A DNA stretch of 64,000 bases from Paraburkholderia sp. (GCF_028283785.1 NZ_JAPWKB010000017.1:124001-188000); one strand, 5' to 3'. Positions 18,190-28,688 are shown, counted from the first letter of the stretch. A program made the numbers and translations. Notes: generated from the letters alone by a model not told the origin.

Positions 18190-18208
<19 letters not shown>
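17396..18208 (+). CDS. PhnD/phosphonate-binding-like periplasmic-fold protein without signal peptide
   Basis: 270 residues from ATG 17396 (MTETANPRYIASLPMYNVTP); a start six codons upstream is possible. YIASLPMYNVTPELAMLWQDF, LLLSQTCGYPLTHGL, RGARVAFNQDDSNSGMNVLRH and TGSHLGSMRALAENRADVTAIDCVTYAF match the type II binding-protein fold of the PhnD/SsuA/ThiY group, including the SNSGMN ligand loop. There is no signal peptide and no neighbouring permease or ATPase, so it is probably a cytoplasmic or stand-alone binding protein. Its last 19 bp overlap the convergent end of the methylcrotonyl-CoA carboxylase alpha gene. The ligand is unknown. Confidence 0.78.
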
Positions 18209-20235
<2,027 letters not shown>

Positions 20236-20304
20236 GTGATGTCTCGTTGTGGTTCGCCGCTTCGTCGTTCGATGCGCAGTGTATGGCGAGTGGTAGTCAA
20301 CACA

Positions 20305-21090
20305 TCACGAACGCCACGACGGCGTACGCTTCTCGAGGAACGACGCCACGCCTTCGCGCCCTTCCGCGCTCGCCCTGATGCGCGCGATACGCGCGGCGGT
20401 CTCTTCTATCAGCGCGGTATCGAGCGTCGCGCCAGCCATGTCCTGCACCAGTTGCTTGCATGCGCGTACCGCATGCGGACCGTTCGCGCACACCGCATCG
20501 GCGATTCGCTGCACGGTTTCATCCAGTTGCGCATCGTCCACGGCTTCGCTGACGAGTCCGAGGCGCAACGCAGTCGCGCAATCGAACGGCTCTGCCGTGA
20601 TGAAATATCGGCGCGATGCCTGCTCGCCCAACGCGCGAATCACGTACGGCGCGATGGTCGCGGGAATCAGTCCGAGACGTACTTCCGACAGGCAAAAACG
20701 GGCAGCGTGTGCAGCGATGACGATATCGCATGCAGACAGCAGACCCATTCCGCCAGCGTATGCATCGCCATTCACGCGCGCAATCACGGGTTTGCTGCAG
20801 CGATAGATCGTGTCGAGCATCGTCGCGAGACGCATCGCGTCGGCGCGGTTCTCGTCGTCCGAGTAACCTGCCATCTTCTTCATCCAGTTCAGATCGCCGC
20901 CCGCGCAAAATGCCTTGCCGTTCGCGGCCAGCACGACGACACGTATCTCGTCGCGCGCATCGATCTCCCTGAATGCCGCAGTCACGTCCGCGATCATCGT
21001 TTCGTTGAATGCGTTGCGCACATCGGGACGATTGAGCGTGACGGTCGCCACGTGGGATGCGAACGTCACGATCAAGGTTTCGTATTGCAT
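20305..21090 (-). CDS. liuC: 3-methylglutaconyl-CoA hydratase (enoyl-CoA hydratase/isomerase family)
   Basis: 261 residues from ATG 21090, which has a GAGGAG ribosome site; the much longer open frame upstream overlaps liuB and is not coding. MQYETLIVTFASHVATVTLNRPDVRNAFNETMI is the family start. ANGKAFCAGGDLNWMKKMAGY carries the first oxyanion-hole region and NGDAYAGGMGLLSACDIVIAAHAARFCLSEVRLGLIPATIAPYVIRALG the second, with the acid/base Glu in SEVRLGLIPA. It hydrates 3-methylglutaconyl-CoA to HMG-CoA in the leucine pathway. The position between the two carboxylase subunit genes (33 bp after liuB) supports the assignment. Confidence 0.9.
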   Translation of the reverse strand: MQYETLIVTFASHVATVTLNRPDVRNAFNETMIADVTAAFREIDARDEIRVVVLAANGKAFCAGGDLNWMKKMAGYSDDENRADAMRLATMLDTIYRCSKPVIARVNGDAYAGGMGLLSACDIVIAAHAARFCLSEVRLGLIPATIAPYVIRALGEQASRRYFITAEPFDCATALRLGLVSEAVDDAQLDETVQRIADAVCANGPHAVRACKQLVQDMAGATLDTALIEETAARIARIRASAEGREGVASFLEKRTPSWRS

Positions 21091-21122
21091 TTGCGATTCT
21101 CCTCGCGCGTCGAGTGGCGCGA

Positions 21123-22730
21123 TCACATGCGGAATACGCCGAAGCGCGTGTCTTCGATCGGCGCATTCATCGCCGCGGACAAACCCAGACCGAGCACGTC
21201 GCGCGTTTGCGCAGGATCGATCACGCCGTCGTCCCACAACCGCGCGCTGGCGTAATACGGGTGCCCCTGGTGCTCGTACTGATCGCGAATGGGTTGCTTG
21301 AATGCCTCTTCCTGCTCGGCGGTCCATGTGCCGCCTTTCGCCTCGATGCCGTCGCGTCGCACCGTGGCCAGCACCGACGCCGCCTGTTCGCCGCCCATCA
21401 CGGAGATGCGCGCGTTAGGCCACATCCACAGAAAGCGCGGCGAATACGCGCGTCCGCACATGCCGTAATTTCCCGCCCCGAACGAACCGCCGATAATCAC
21501 CGTGAACTTCGGCACTTTCGCGGTCGCGACGGCCGTCACCATCTTCGCGCCGTTGCGTGCAATTCCTTCGTTCTCGTATTTGCGGCCAACCATGAAACCC
21601 GTGATGTTCTGCAGAAACACGAGCGGAATCTTCCGTTGACTGCACAGTTCGATAAAGTGCGCACCCTTGAGTGCCGATTCGGAAAACAGGATGCCGTTGT
21701 TCGCGACGATACCGACCGGATGTCCCCAGATATGCGCGAAGCCCGTGACGAGTGTGGTGCCGTAGCGCGCCTTGAATTCGTCGAATGCGGAGTCGTCGAC
21801 GATACGTGCAATCACTTCGCGAATGTCGAAAGGCTTGCGCGTGTCGGCCGGAATCACGCCATAGATGCTTTGCGCGTCGTAACGCGGCGGCTTCGGCGTC
21901 TGCATCACCACCGGCGGCGTCTTGCTGCGATTCAGATTGCCGACGATGCTGCGTGCAATCGCCAACGCATGCGCGTCGTTCTGCGCGAGATGATCGACGA
22001 CGCCCGAGAGACGCGTATGCACATCGCCGCCGCCCAGATCTTCCGCACTGACTTCTTCGCCGGTCGCGGCTTTGACGAGCGGCGGCCCACCCAAAAATAT
22101 CGTGCCCTGGTTCTTCACGATGATCGACTCATCGCTCATTGCAGGCACATACGCGCCGCCTGCCGTACACGAACCCATCACCACCGCGATCTGCGGAATA
22201 CCTTGCGCGGACAGATTGGCCTGATTGAAAAAGATCCGGCCGAAGTGATCGCGATCGGGAAACACATCGTCCTGGTTCGGCAGATTCGCGCCGCCCGAGT
22301 CCACCAGATATACGCACGGCAAGTGGTTTTCTTCGGCAATTTCCTGTGCGCGAACGTGCTTCTTCACGGTGACCGGATAGTACGTGCCACCCTTCACGGT
22401 TGCATCGTTGCACACGACGATGCACTCCTGCCCGGCGATCCGTCCAATCCCGGTGATGACACCCGCGCCCGGCGCATCGTCGTTGTACATGCCATACGCT
22501 GCCAGTTGCGAGAACTCCAGAAACGGCGTGCCGGGATCGAGCAACTGCGCGATACGATCGCGCGGCAAAAGTTTGCCGCGTCCCAGATGCTTGTCGCGTG
22601 CAGCAGCACCGCCGCCCAACGAAAGCTTGTCGATTTTCGCGCGTAGATCCGCCACCAGGGCTTCGAGGGCGACAGTATTCGCGCGGAATTCATCCGAGCG
22701 CGGATTGAGTTTCGATTCGATGATCGGCAT
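21123..22730 (-). CDS. liuB: 3-methylcrotonyl-CoA carboxylase, carboxyltransferase beta subunit
   Basis: 535 residues, the usual length for MccB. The biotin-dependent carboxyltransferase fold is shown by LGGGAAARDKHLGRGKLLPRDRIAQLLDPGTPFLE, VVCNDATVKGGTYYPVTVKKHVRAQEIA, VYLVDSGGANLPNQDDVFPDRDHFGRIF, MGSCTAGGAYVPAMSDE and GMCGRAYSPRFLWMWPNARISVMGGEQAASVL. It transfers the carboxyl group from carboxybiotin to 3-methylcrotonyl-CoA in the cytoplasm as part of an alpha6beta6 complex with LiuD. Spacing is 26 bp from liuA and 32 bp to liuC, so one operon is likely. Confidence 0.94.
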   Translation of the reverse strand: MPIIESKLNPRSDEFRANTVALEALVADLRAKIDKLSLGGGAAARDKHLGRGKLLPRDRIAQLLDPGTPFLEFSQLAAYGMYNDDAPGAGVITGIGRIAGQECIVVCNDATVKGGTYYPVTVKKHVRAQEIAEENHLPCVYLVDSGGANLPNQDDVFPDRDHFGRIFFNQANLSAQGIPQIAVVMGSCTAGGAYVPAMSDESIIVKNQGTIFLGGPPLVKAATGEEVSAEDLGGGDVHTRLSGVVDHLAQNDAHALAIARSIVGNLNRSKTPPVVMQTPKPPRYDAQSIYGVIPADTRKPFDIREVIARIVDDSAFDEFKARYGTTLVTGFAHIWGHPVGIVANNGILFSESALKGAHFIELCSQRKIPLVFLQNITGFMVGRKYENEGIARNGAKMVTAVATAKVPKFTVIIGGSFGAGNYGMCGRAYSPRFLWMWPNARISVMGGEQAASVLATVRRDGIEAKGGTWTAEQEEAFKQPIRDQYEHQGHPYYASARLWDDGVIDPAQTRDVLGLGLSAAMNAPIEDTRFGVFRM

Positions 22731-22756
22731 AGCGTGACTCTCCGTGGCGGCGTTGT

Positions 22757-23938
22757 TTACAGCGTCTCTGCAAACAGTTCGCGGCCAATCAGCATGCGTC
22801 GGATCTCACTCGTTCCCGCGCCGATCTCATAGAGCTTCGCATCGCGCCACAGACGGCCCACCGGGTACTCGTTGATGTAGCCGTTACCGCCGAGAATCTG
22901 GATCGCCTCTCCGGCCATCCACGTGGCTTTCTCTGCCGTGTACAGAATCACGCCCGCGCAATCCTTGCGGAGCTGGCGCACGTGTTCGTTGCCGAGTGTG
23001 TCCAGTTGACGTCCGACCGCGTAAAGATACGCACGGCACGCCTGAAGTGTCGTGTACAGATCGGCGACCTTGCCCTGAATCAGCTGGAATTCGCCGATAG
23101 ACTGACCGAACTGTTTGCGATCGTGAATGTACGGTACGACCGCATCCATCACGGCGACCATGATGCCGGTCGGACCGCCGGCAAGCACCGCACGCTCGTA
23201 ATCGAGGCCGCTCATCAGCACCTTCACGCCGCCGTTGAGTTGACCGAGAATGTTTTCTTCCGGTACTTCGACGTCCTGGAACACCAGTTCGCCGGTATGC
23301 GAACCACGCATGCCAAGCTTGTCGAGTTTTTGCGCGACCGAAAACCCCTTCATGCCTTTCTCGACGATAAACGCGGTGATGCCACGCGAGCCCGCGTCAG
23401 GGTCCGTCTTTGCATAGACGACCAGCGTGTCGCAATCCGGCCCGTTGGTGATCCACATCTTGGTGCCGTTCAGCACGTAACGATCGCCCTTCTTCTCCGC
23501 GCGCAACTTCATGCTGACGACATCCGAGCCGGCATTCGGCTCGCTCATCGCCAGCGCGCCGACATGCTCACCCGAAACGAGCTTCGGCAAATACTTCTGC
23601 TTCTGCGCAGCGGTGCCGTTGCGATGCAACTGGTTCACGCACAGATTCGAATGCGCACCGTACGACAGACCGACCGATGCCGACGCGCGCGAGATTTCCT
23701 CCATCGCGATCATGTGCGCGGTATAGCCCATGTTCGCGCCGCCATATTCTTCGCTGACCGTCATCCCGAGCACGCCGAGTTCGCCGAACTTGCGCCACAA
23801 GTCCATCGGAAACTGATCGGTGCGGTCGATTTCCGCTGCACGCGGCGCGATCTCCTTAGCCGCGAAGTTCGCGAGGGTATCGCGCAGCATCTCGATCTCT
23901 TCACCAAGCGGAAATTGCAAACCAGGCAGATTGCTCAT
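22757..23938 (-). CDS. liuA: Isovaleryl-CoA dehydrogenase
   Basis: 393 residues, typical of short-chain acyl-CoA dehydrogenases. LGMTVSEEYGGANMGYTAHMIAMEEISRASASVGLSYGAHSNLCVNQL is characteristic of the isovaleryl branch. GALAMSEPNAGSDVVSMKLRAEKKGDRYVLNGTKMWITNGPDCD is the FAD/substrate region. GLDYERAVLAGGPTGIMVAVMDAV contains the catalytic Glu region, and ATWMAGEAIQILGGNGYINEYPVGRLWRDAKLYEIGAGTSEIRRMLIGREL closes the protein. It oxidises isovaleryl-CoA to 3-methylcrotonyl-CoA with FAD and passes electrons to ETF. It is the first gene of the liu operon, with a palindromic operator candidate 72 bp upstream and a divergent TetR gene. Confidence 0.94.
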   Translation of the reverse strand: MSNLPGLQFPLGEEIEMLRDTLANFAAKEIAPRAAEIDRTDQFPMDLWRKFGELGVLGMTVSEEYGGANMGYTAHMIAMEEISRASASVGLSYGAHSNLCVNQLHRNGTAAQKQKYLPKLVSGEHVGALAMSEPNAGSDVVSMKLRAEKKGDRYVLNGTKMWITNGPDCDTLVVYAKTDPDAGSRGITAFIVEKGMKGFSVAQKLDKLGMRGSHTGELVFQDVEVPEENILGQLNGGVKVLMSGLDYERAVLAGGPTGIMVAVMDAVVPYIHDRKQFGQSIGEFQLIQGKVADLYTTLQACRAYLYAVGRQLDTLGNEHVRQLRKDCAGVILYTAEKATWMAGEAIQILGGNGYINEYPVGRLWRDAKLYEIGAGTSEIRRMLIGRELFAETL

Positions 23939-24009
23939 GCGGTGTCTCCAGACAGGAATTCGTGACAGGCCTTCTATGTGCAGCGCGCGATCCGGACGAT
24001 GTGCGATTT

Positions 24010-24024
24010 CTGAGCATGACTCAG
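24010..24024. promoter_or_regulatory. Operator candidate 1, CTGAG-N5-CTCAG
   Basis: CTGAGCATGACTCAG is a perfect 5-bp inverted repeat with a 5-bp spacer, 72 bp upstream of the isovaleryl-CoA dehydrogenase start. Two further copies lie in the same divergent gap. It is the likely site of the adjacent TetR regulator. Confidence 0.65.
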
Positions 24025-24126
24025 TAAATGGCGGCTTTCGATTCGAATTCAGGGTTTTCCCTGAGCATGCGCGTCTGTTTCACTGAGAATTTCACGCCAG
24101 ATCGACCGATGCGTCAATAGGGGTTT

Positions 24127-24141
24127 TTGAGCCTTACTCAG
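24127..24141. promoter_or_regulatory. Operator candidate 2, TTGAG-N5-CTCAG
   Basis: TTGAGCCTTACTCAG matches the first site except for the outermost base. It lies about midway in the gap between the liu operon and the TetR gene. Confidence 0.6.
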
Positions 24142-24219
24142 TTTTTCGCCATCACCTTGTCACAGCGACAAAGCACCGTGCTAACATCGGCCGCAACAAT
24201 GCACTGTCTTTCGTCAAAT

Positions 24220-24234
24220 CTGAACCGGACTCAG
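24220..24234. promoter_or_regulatory. Operator candidate 3, CTGAA-N5-CTCAG
   Basis: CTGAACCGGACTCAG differs by one base in the left arm. It ends four bases before the preferred TetR ATG at 24238, a position where bound repressor would block the gene itself and so suggest autoregulation. Confidence 0.55.
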
Positions 24235-24237
24235 AAT

Positions 24238-25044
24238 ATGGCCGCAACAAAGGCCGAACTGCCCGCCTCGCGCCGTCAACCGGCAGGACGCAAATCGCAG
24301 CAACGTGTGAAGGAAATCCTTCAGGCGGGCCGCGACGTGTTCTCCGAAAAGGGCTATGAACGCGCTACCACGGCGGAAATCGCGCAACGGCTCGGCATAT
24401 CCGAAGCCACCGTATTCAGCTACTTTCGCGGCAAGCGCGAACTTTGCGCGCGTGTGATCGGCGACTGGTACGACGAGATCATCGAAGCAATAGAGACCGA
24501 CTTGCCACGCGACGGCAGCGTGCGCCAGCAGTTCGCGTTTATCGTGCGCACGCATTTGCGGTTGATGCTCGTCAACGGCACCGACCTGTGCGCGCTGGTG
24601 CTCTCGGAAGGGCGCGCGCGGCATCACGAACTCAGCGAGGCGCTCACCGAGCTGCAACGCCGCTACACCGCGCCGCTGATGTCCGTGCTCGCGCAAGGCC
24701 AGCAGACTGGTCAGATCCGCAACGATATGCCGCTGCGCCTGCTGCGTTCGCTGGTGTTTGGACCGATGGAACATGTGCTGTGGGACGCGACACTGGCAAA
24801 CCGGCGAACCGACATCGAAGCCACCGCCGACCGGTTGATCGACGTGCTATGGTCCGCTTTGCAACCGCCCGACGCATCGCTTGCGGCGTTGCAACAGTTT
24901 CGCCACGACGTGGCCGAAGCGAGCCGCAAGATGGATACGGCCGAGCTTCTTCACAAAGTGAAGATCGCCGACATCACGCATGAAGACAAAACCGCACCGG
25001 CGCCGCGCAAGGCGCGACGCAAACGCAGCGTCGAGAGCGCTTGA
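24238..25044 (+). CDS. TetR family regulator divergent from the liu operon
   Basis: 268 residues from ATG 24238 (MAATKAELPASRRQPAGRKS); the frame opens 37 codons earlier, but that part overlaps two operator candidates. The N-terminal DNA-binding domain is plain: RVKEILQAGRDVFSEKGYERATTAEIAQRLGISEATVFSYFRGKRELCARVI (about residues 24-75). An all-helical ligand domain follows, and then an unusually long basic tail (TAPAPRKARRKRSVESA). Three CTGAG-N5-CTCAG sites in the gap suggest it represses both itself and liuABCD. From memory, some beta-proteobacteria use a TetR regulator (called LiuQ) in place of the MerR-type LiuR. This gene fits that role, but identity was not tested. Confidence 0.87.
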   Translation: MAATKAELPASRRQPAGRKSQQRVKEILQAGRDVFSEKGYERATTAEIAQRLGISEATVFSYFRGKRELCARVIGDWYDEIIEAIETDLPRDGSVRQQFAFIVRTHLRLMLVNGTDLCALVLSEGRARHHELSEALTELQRRYTAPLMSVLAQGQQTGQIRNDMPLRLLRSLVFGPMEHVLWDATLANRRTDIEATADRLIDVLWSALQPPDASLAALQQFRHDVAEASRKMDTAELLHKVKIADITHEDKTAPAPRKARRKRSVESA

Positions 25045-25050
25045 TTGCGT

Positions 25051-25070
25051 CTGACGCATCCATGCGTCAG
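25051..25070. repeat. GACGCAT/ATGCGTC palindrome after the TetR gene
   Basis: CTGACGCAT-CC-ATGCGTCAG is a perfect 9-bp inverted repeat starting six bases after the TetR stop. It may act as a weak terminator, although no T-run follows. It belongs to a motif family also seen at 29519-29535, 30308-30336 and 54772-54802. Confidence 0.6.
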
Positions 25071-25131
25071 CGTCATGCGAGCATGCTGCGTTATGCTATC
25101 CGCTCGTTCACGAATGCGGCGGACTTCACCT

Positions 25132-25947
25132 ATGGCATCTCGCACGAAACCCCGGATAAGCGTAGGCATTGGCGGCTGGACATTCGAGCCCTGGCGCGGC
25201 GTGTTCTACCCGCAAGACCTGGTGCAGAAACGCGAACTCGAATACGCGAGCAGCAAGCTCACGTCGATCGAAATCAACGGCACGTTTTATGGCTCGCAAA
25301 AGCCGGCGAGTTTTCAGAAGTGGTTCGACGAGACCCCTGACGATTTCGTGTTCTCGCTGAAGGCGCCGCGTTACGCGACCAACCGTCGGGTGCTGGCCGA
25401 AGCGGGTGAAACGATCGAGCGCTTCTATTCGAGCGGCGTGATGCTGCTTAAGCACAAGCTTGGCGCAGTCAACTGGCAGTTTGCCGGAACCAAGAAGTTC
25501 GATGCGGAAGATTTCGAAGCCTTCCTCGCGCTACTGCCCAGATCGGTCGAAGGACAGACGTTGCGGCATGCCGTCGAAGTACGGCACGACAGTTTTCGCA
25601 CGCCCGAATTCGTCAAGCTGGCACGTAAGTATGGCGTGGCGATCGTGCTCGCCGCAGACTCCGACTTCCCGCAAATCGCCGATCTCACCGCGCCCTTCGT
25701 CTATGCGCGCGTCATGGGCACAACCGACAAATACGCGAAAGGGTACTCGCCCAAAGCACTCAACGCGTGGGTCGAACGCGCACGCGCGCTAAGCGAAGGC
25801 ACTGTGCCCGACGACCTGGAAATATCGGACAAGCCCATCGCCACGCGCAAAAGCCGCGACGTTTACCTCTATGTGATAAGCGGATTCAAGGAGCGCAATC
25901 CAGCGGCGGCGATGGCGATCATCGATAAACTCAAAGCCGGAAAATAA
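25132..25947 (+). CDS. DUF72 domain protein
   Basis: 271 residues from ATG 25132 (MASRTKPRISVGIGGWTFEP). The frame opens earlier, but the upstream part crosses the palindrome and has no family sequence. The DUF72 TIM-barrel-like signatures are present: VGIGGWTFEPWRGVFYPQDL, SSKLTSIEINGTFYGSQKPASFQKW, FVFSLKAPRYATNRRVL, LLPRSVEGQTLRHAVEVRHDSF and PFVYARVMGT. The family (YecE-like) is widespread and its biochemical role is not established. The gene follows the TetR gene on the same strand and ends at a strong bidirectional terminator. No functional link to leucine breakdown is evident. Confidence 0.9.
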   Translation: MASRTKPRISVGIGGWTFEPWRGVFYPQDLVQKRELEYASSKLTSIEINGTFYGSQKPASFQKWFDETPDDFVFSLKAPRYATNRRVLAEAGETIERFYSSGVMLLKHKLGAVNWQFAGTKKFDAEDFEAFLALLPRSVEGQTLRHAVEVRHDSFRTPEFVKLARKYGVAIVLAADSDFPQIADLTAPFVYARVMGTTDKYAKGYSPKALNAWVERARALSEGTVPDDLEISDKPIATRKSRDVYLYVISGFKERNPAAAMAIIDKLKAGK

Positions 25948-25949
25948 AA

Positions 25950-25998
25950 AAGACGGCGGCCTTTAACGTCTGCTCCAAACGCTAAAGGCCGCCGTCTT
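25950..25998. terminator. Bidirectional Rho-independent terminator
   Basis: AAGACGGCGGCCTTTA at 25950-25965 pairs perfectly over 16 bp with TAAAGGCCGCCGTCTT at 25983-25998. It sits three bases past the stop of the DUF72 gene and 18 bp past the stop of the convergent binding-protein gene. Short A/T runs flank both sides, so it can serve both. Confidence 0.88.
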
Positions 25999-26016
25999 AC
26001 TGCATCACGTCATGCG

Positions 26017-27168
26017 TCAATAATCGACGAGCTTCCATTCGCCGTTGACGACTTGCAGCATCGCCCGCGCGCGTTTATCGACTCCGAAGTGATCGGTTGC
26101 GGTGAAGTTGAATACACCGTGGCTCGCAACGATGTCCTTCTGCGACTCGAGCGCATCGCGCAGTGCCTCGCGAAATGCCGGCGTACCAGGCGCCGCTTTT
26201 TTCAATGCAACCGGCACGATACGCTGAAGTACCAGCACGGCGTCGTAAGCACTCGGACCGAATTGCGTGCGACTGTTCTTGCCATAACGCCCTTCATACC
26301 ACTGAACGTATTGCAGCCCGGGCGCCTTGACCTGCGCAGTCGCTGGAAGCTGTTCGGGTACGAGTGCCGGGCCGGCAGGCAGAATCACGCCTTCCATCGC
26401 CTTGCCCGCGACACGAATCGTGTCGTACGACGCCGCGCCATGCGTTTGATAGATTTGTCCGTGATATCCGCGTTGCGCGAAAGCAATCTGCGGTAACGCT
26501 GCCGCTGTTCCCGCGCCCGCCACCAGCACGGCATCGGGATTCGCGGCCGTGATGCGCAACACCTGAGCCGTCACGCTGGTGTCCGCGCGAGCGTAACGCT
26601 CCGTCACCACGATCTGCGCATTGCTTCCCGCTAGCGCTTGCTGGATATTCTTTAGCCAGTCTTCACCGTACGAATCGCTAAAGCCGAGAAAGCCGACCCG
26701 CTTGAAACCCCGCTTTTTAATATCGTCCGCAATGCCTTGCGCCATCAACGATACAGGCTGCGCAATCCGGAACGTCCAGTGATCGGTGCCGGCAGGCATA
26801 TTGATCGGCGATAACGAAATCTGCGGTACATGTAGCTCATTGGCGACATTCGCAACGGCCAGCGAAGGTGGCGCCGAACTCGATCCGATCAGGATGTCGG
26901 CGTTATCGCTGGTGATCAGTTTGCGGGCGTTCTGGTTCGCCTGCGTGGAGTCGGATGCATCGTCGAGCAACACAACATGCAAGGGCTGACCGGCGATCTC
27001 CTTCGGCCACAGCGCCATGCTGTTCCGCTGCGGAATGCCGAGCGACGACGACGGCCCCGTCGTCGACAAGGTCACGCCAACCGTCACATCCGCATTTGCC
27101 GCTGTACTGCTCATTGCAACGATCGACCATGCGCAGGCCTGAAGCAGCGCGTTCTGGATTTTTTTCAT
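26017..27168 (-). CDS. LivK-like ABC transporter substrate-binding protein
   Basis: 383 residues with an excellent ribosome site (AGGAGGAG) and a signal peptide of about 27 residues (ALLQACAWSIVAMSSTAANA). The mature protein begins DVTVGVTLSTTGPSSSLGIPQRNSM. The type I periplasmic fold is seen in ARKLITSDNADILIGSSSAPPSLAVANVANELHVPQISLSP, GFKRVGFLGFSDSYGEDWLKNI, ADTSVTAQVLRITAANPDAVLVAGAG and FGPSAYDAVLVLQRIVPVALKKA. Such proteins bind branched-chain or aromatic amino acids, amides or aromatic acids in the periplasm. No liv permease or ATPase gene lies nearby. It follows the DUF3237 gene by 25 bp, so the two are probably co-transcribed. Confidence 0.9.
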   Translation of the reverse strand: MKKIQNALLQACAWSIVAMSSTAANADVTVGVTLSTTGPSSSLGIPQRNSMALWPKEIAGQPLHVVLLDDASDSTQANQNARKLITSDNADILIGSSSAPPSLAVANVANELHVPQISLSPINMPAGTDHWTFRIAQPVSLMAQGIADDIKKRGFKRVGFLGFSDSYGEDWLKNIQQALAGSNAQIVVTERYARADTSVTAQVLRITAANPDAVLVAGAGTAAALPQIAFAQRGYHGQIYQTHGAASYDTIRVAGKAMEGVILPAGPALVPEQLPATAQVKAPGLQYVQWYEGRYGKNSRTQFGPSAYDAVLVLQRIVPVALKKAAPGTPAFREALRDALESQKDIVASHGVFNFTATDHFGVDKRARAMLQVVNGEWKLVDY

Positions 27169-27193
27169 AATATGTCTCCTCCTGATGCGTGTT

Positions 27194-27703
27194 TTATTTC
27201 ACGCGATATATGTGCAGTAAAACGCGAGTCGGCTCACGTGTCCCGCTACAAACGAAAATGCTCTGGGTGAGCCAACGGTAATCCGGACTTGCGGTTTCGA
27301 ACGTCGGCACCGTGCGAAAGTACATCGCCGCGCCGCTCGACGAACCGTCGATCGCAGCTTGCGCGTCACCGGGCGCACCACCTTCTTCGACCGTCATCGC
27401 ACGTCGCACGCCGTCGTTTTCGATGTAGATGCGCGCACCGTCAACGGTCTCGATCATGTAGCGCGCGGACAGATCCACCTGACCGTCGGCACGGACAATC
27501 TGGCTGTCCGCGCCGCCGTCGAGAATGCGCCCGTTCAGACGCGGCCCGCTAACGGTGCCGGCCGTGATCGGAATCAGACGTCGATTGCCGAGTGCATGCA
27601 TGCCGGTTTCGAACAGCGTGCCGACCTGGACGTCGATGGTGGCGACATATTCGAACTCGATGCCGGGTTGTTGGGTTGTCTGATGCGTGGGTACTTCAGT
27701 CAT
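27194..27703 (-). CDS. DUF3237 domain protein
   Basis: 169 residues with an AGGAG ribosome site before ATG 27703. The compact beta-rich DUF3237 pattern is visible: EFEYVATIDVQVGTLFETGMHALGNRRLIPITAGTVSGPRLNGRILDGGADSQIVRADGQVDLSARYMIETVDGARIYIENDGVRR, later YFRTVPTFETASPDYRWLTQSIFVCSG. The domain usually occurs near catabolic genes for aromatic or terpenoid compounds, and its activity is not established. Here it is the first gene of a two-gene operon with a LivK-like binding protein and faces a divergent LuxR-type regulator. That suggests a small inducible uptake unit. Confidence 0.88.
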   Translation of the reverse strand: MTEVPTHQTTQQPGIEFEYVATIDVQVGTLFETGMHALGNRRLIPITAGTVSGPRLNGRILDGGADSQIVRADGQVDLSARYMIETVDGARIYIENDGVRRAMTVEEGGAPGDAQAAIDGSSSGAAMYFRTVPTFETASPDYRWLTQSIFVCSGTREPTRVLLHIYRVK

Positions 27704-27851
27704 TCCTGCTCCTGTATTGCAATGGGTTCGACGCGCGCCCCATGCGTGCCGCTCCGGATGGATCGCGCATCATGCGTAGTGTATAAGTCGTCAGGCGCAC
27801 GCGTTGTCGTCCGAAAGGTGGACACGCACGGCCACGCTAGCGGAGACGAGC

Positions 27852-28688
27852 ATGCAGGTAACCGACCTATCGAATCAGACGTTCCGGACGGGCGGGATGC
27901 CGCTCGCCGCGTCGCACACCATTGCGCGAATCATCGACTCGATTGCCGACGCGGATTTTGCGCGAACCGCGCTGGAATCGCTCGATGCGACGATCGGTGC
28001 GGGCTCGTGGTCCGTCTATCAGCGCTTTAGCGACGCACCGCCGCAGCTCCATCTATCGGCCAGCCACGGCATTCCCGATACCACGCGCGACTGCTTTCGC
28101 ATCTACCGTGCAGGACTTTATCAGCGTGACGCGACATTCGAATGCCTGGACACGAGCGCGCAGTCGACGGCTGGACGCGCACTCGTCGCACGCGTACGCG
28201 CCAGCGAAATCGGACCGCGCGAGCATCGCGAGCAAATTTACGAGTCGCATGGCATGGTTGACCGGATGTCCGTGCTGTCGTTCGACGGTACGGGTGGCGT
28301 GCTCGCCGTGAACCTTTACCGGCATCTGCATCAAGGCTGTTATTCAGCGGCTGATTATCGGGCTTTCCAGTGCATGGCAGCGCCGGTGATGGCGGCCGTC
28401 AGGCGACACGTGAAGCTGACCACGCATCTAACGCCCGGCGCGGCACTCACTGCTGATTCCGCTGCGGATGAACGGTTTGCTTCGTGGCTCGTGCAGTACT
28501 GTCCCGCGCTGTCGTCTCGCGAAGTGGAGGTATGCGAGAGATTGCTGCGTGGGATGAGCTATGACGGCATCGCAGCGGATCTCGGGATTGGTCTGTCCAC
28601 CGTTAAAACGTATCGCTTGCGCGCGTTCGAGCGCCTGGGCATTCACTTCCGGAACGAGCTGTTTTCATTGTTCGTTGCCGGGAGGTAA
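27852..28688 (+). CDS. LuxR-type (HTH) transcriptional regulator
   Basis: 278 residues from ATG 27852 with a GGAGACGAGC leader; an upstream ATG at 27804 gives 16 more residues. The N-terminal two thirds is a non-obvious sensor region with GAF-like texture (LDATIGAGSWSVYQRFSD, MSVLSFDGTGGVLAVNLYRHLH). The C-terminus is a clear GerE helix-turn-helix: CPALSSREVEVCERLLRGMSYDGIAADLGIGLSTVKTYRLRAFERLGIHFRNELF. I see no standard autoinducer-binding signature, so acyl-homoserine-lactone sensing is not claimed. It is divergent from the DUF3237 and binding-protein genes, which it may control. Confidence 0.82.
   Translation: MQVTDLSNQTFRTGGMPLAASHTIARIIDSIADADFARTALESLDATIGAGSWSVYQRFSDAPPQLHLSASHGIPDTTRDCFRIYRAGLYQRDATFECLDTSAQSTAGRALVARVRASEIGPREHREQIYESHGMVDRMSVLSFDGTGGVLAVNLYRHLHQGCYSAADYRAFQCMAAPVMAAVRRHVKLTTHLTPGAALTADSAADERFASWLVQYCPALSSREVEVCERLLRGMSYDGIAADLGIGLSTVKTYRLRAFERLGIHFRNELFSLFVAGR

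Noticed and set aside
27852..28688. Possible quorum-sensing receptor
   Set aside because: The helix-turn-helix is LuxR type, but the sensor half lacks the usual acyl-homoserine-lactone pocket residues and no synthase gene is nearby.
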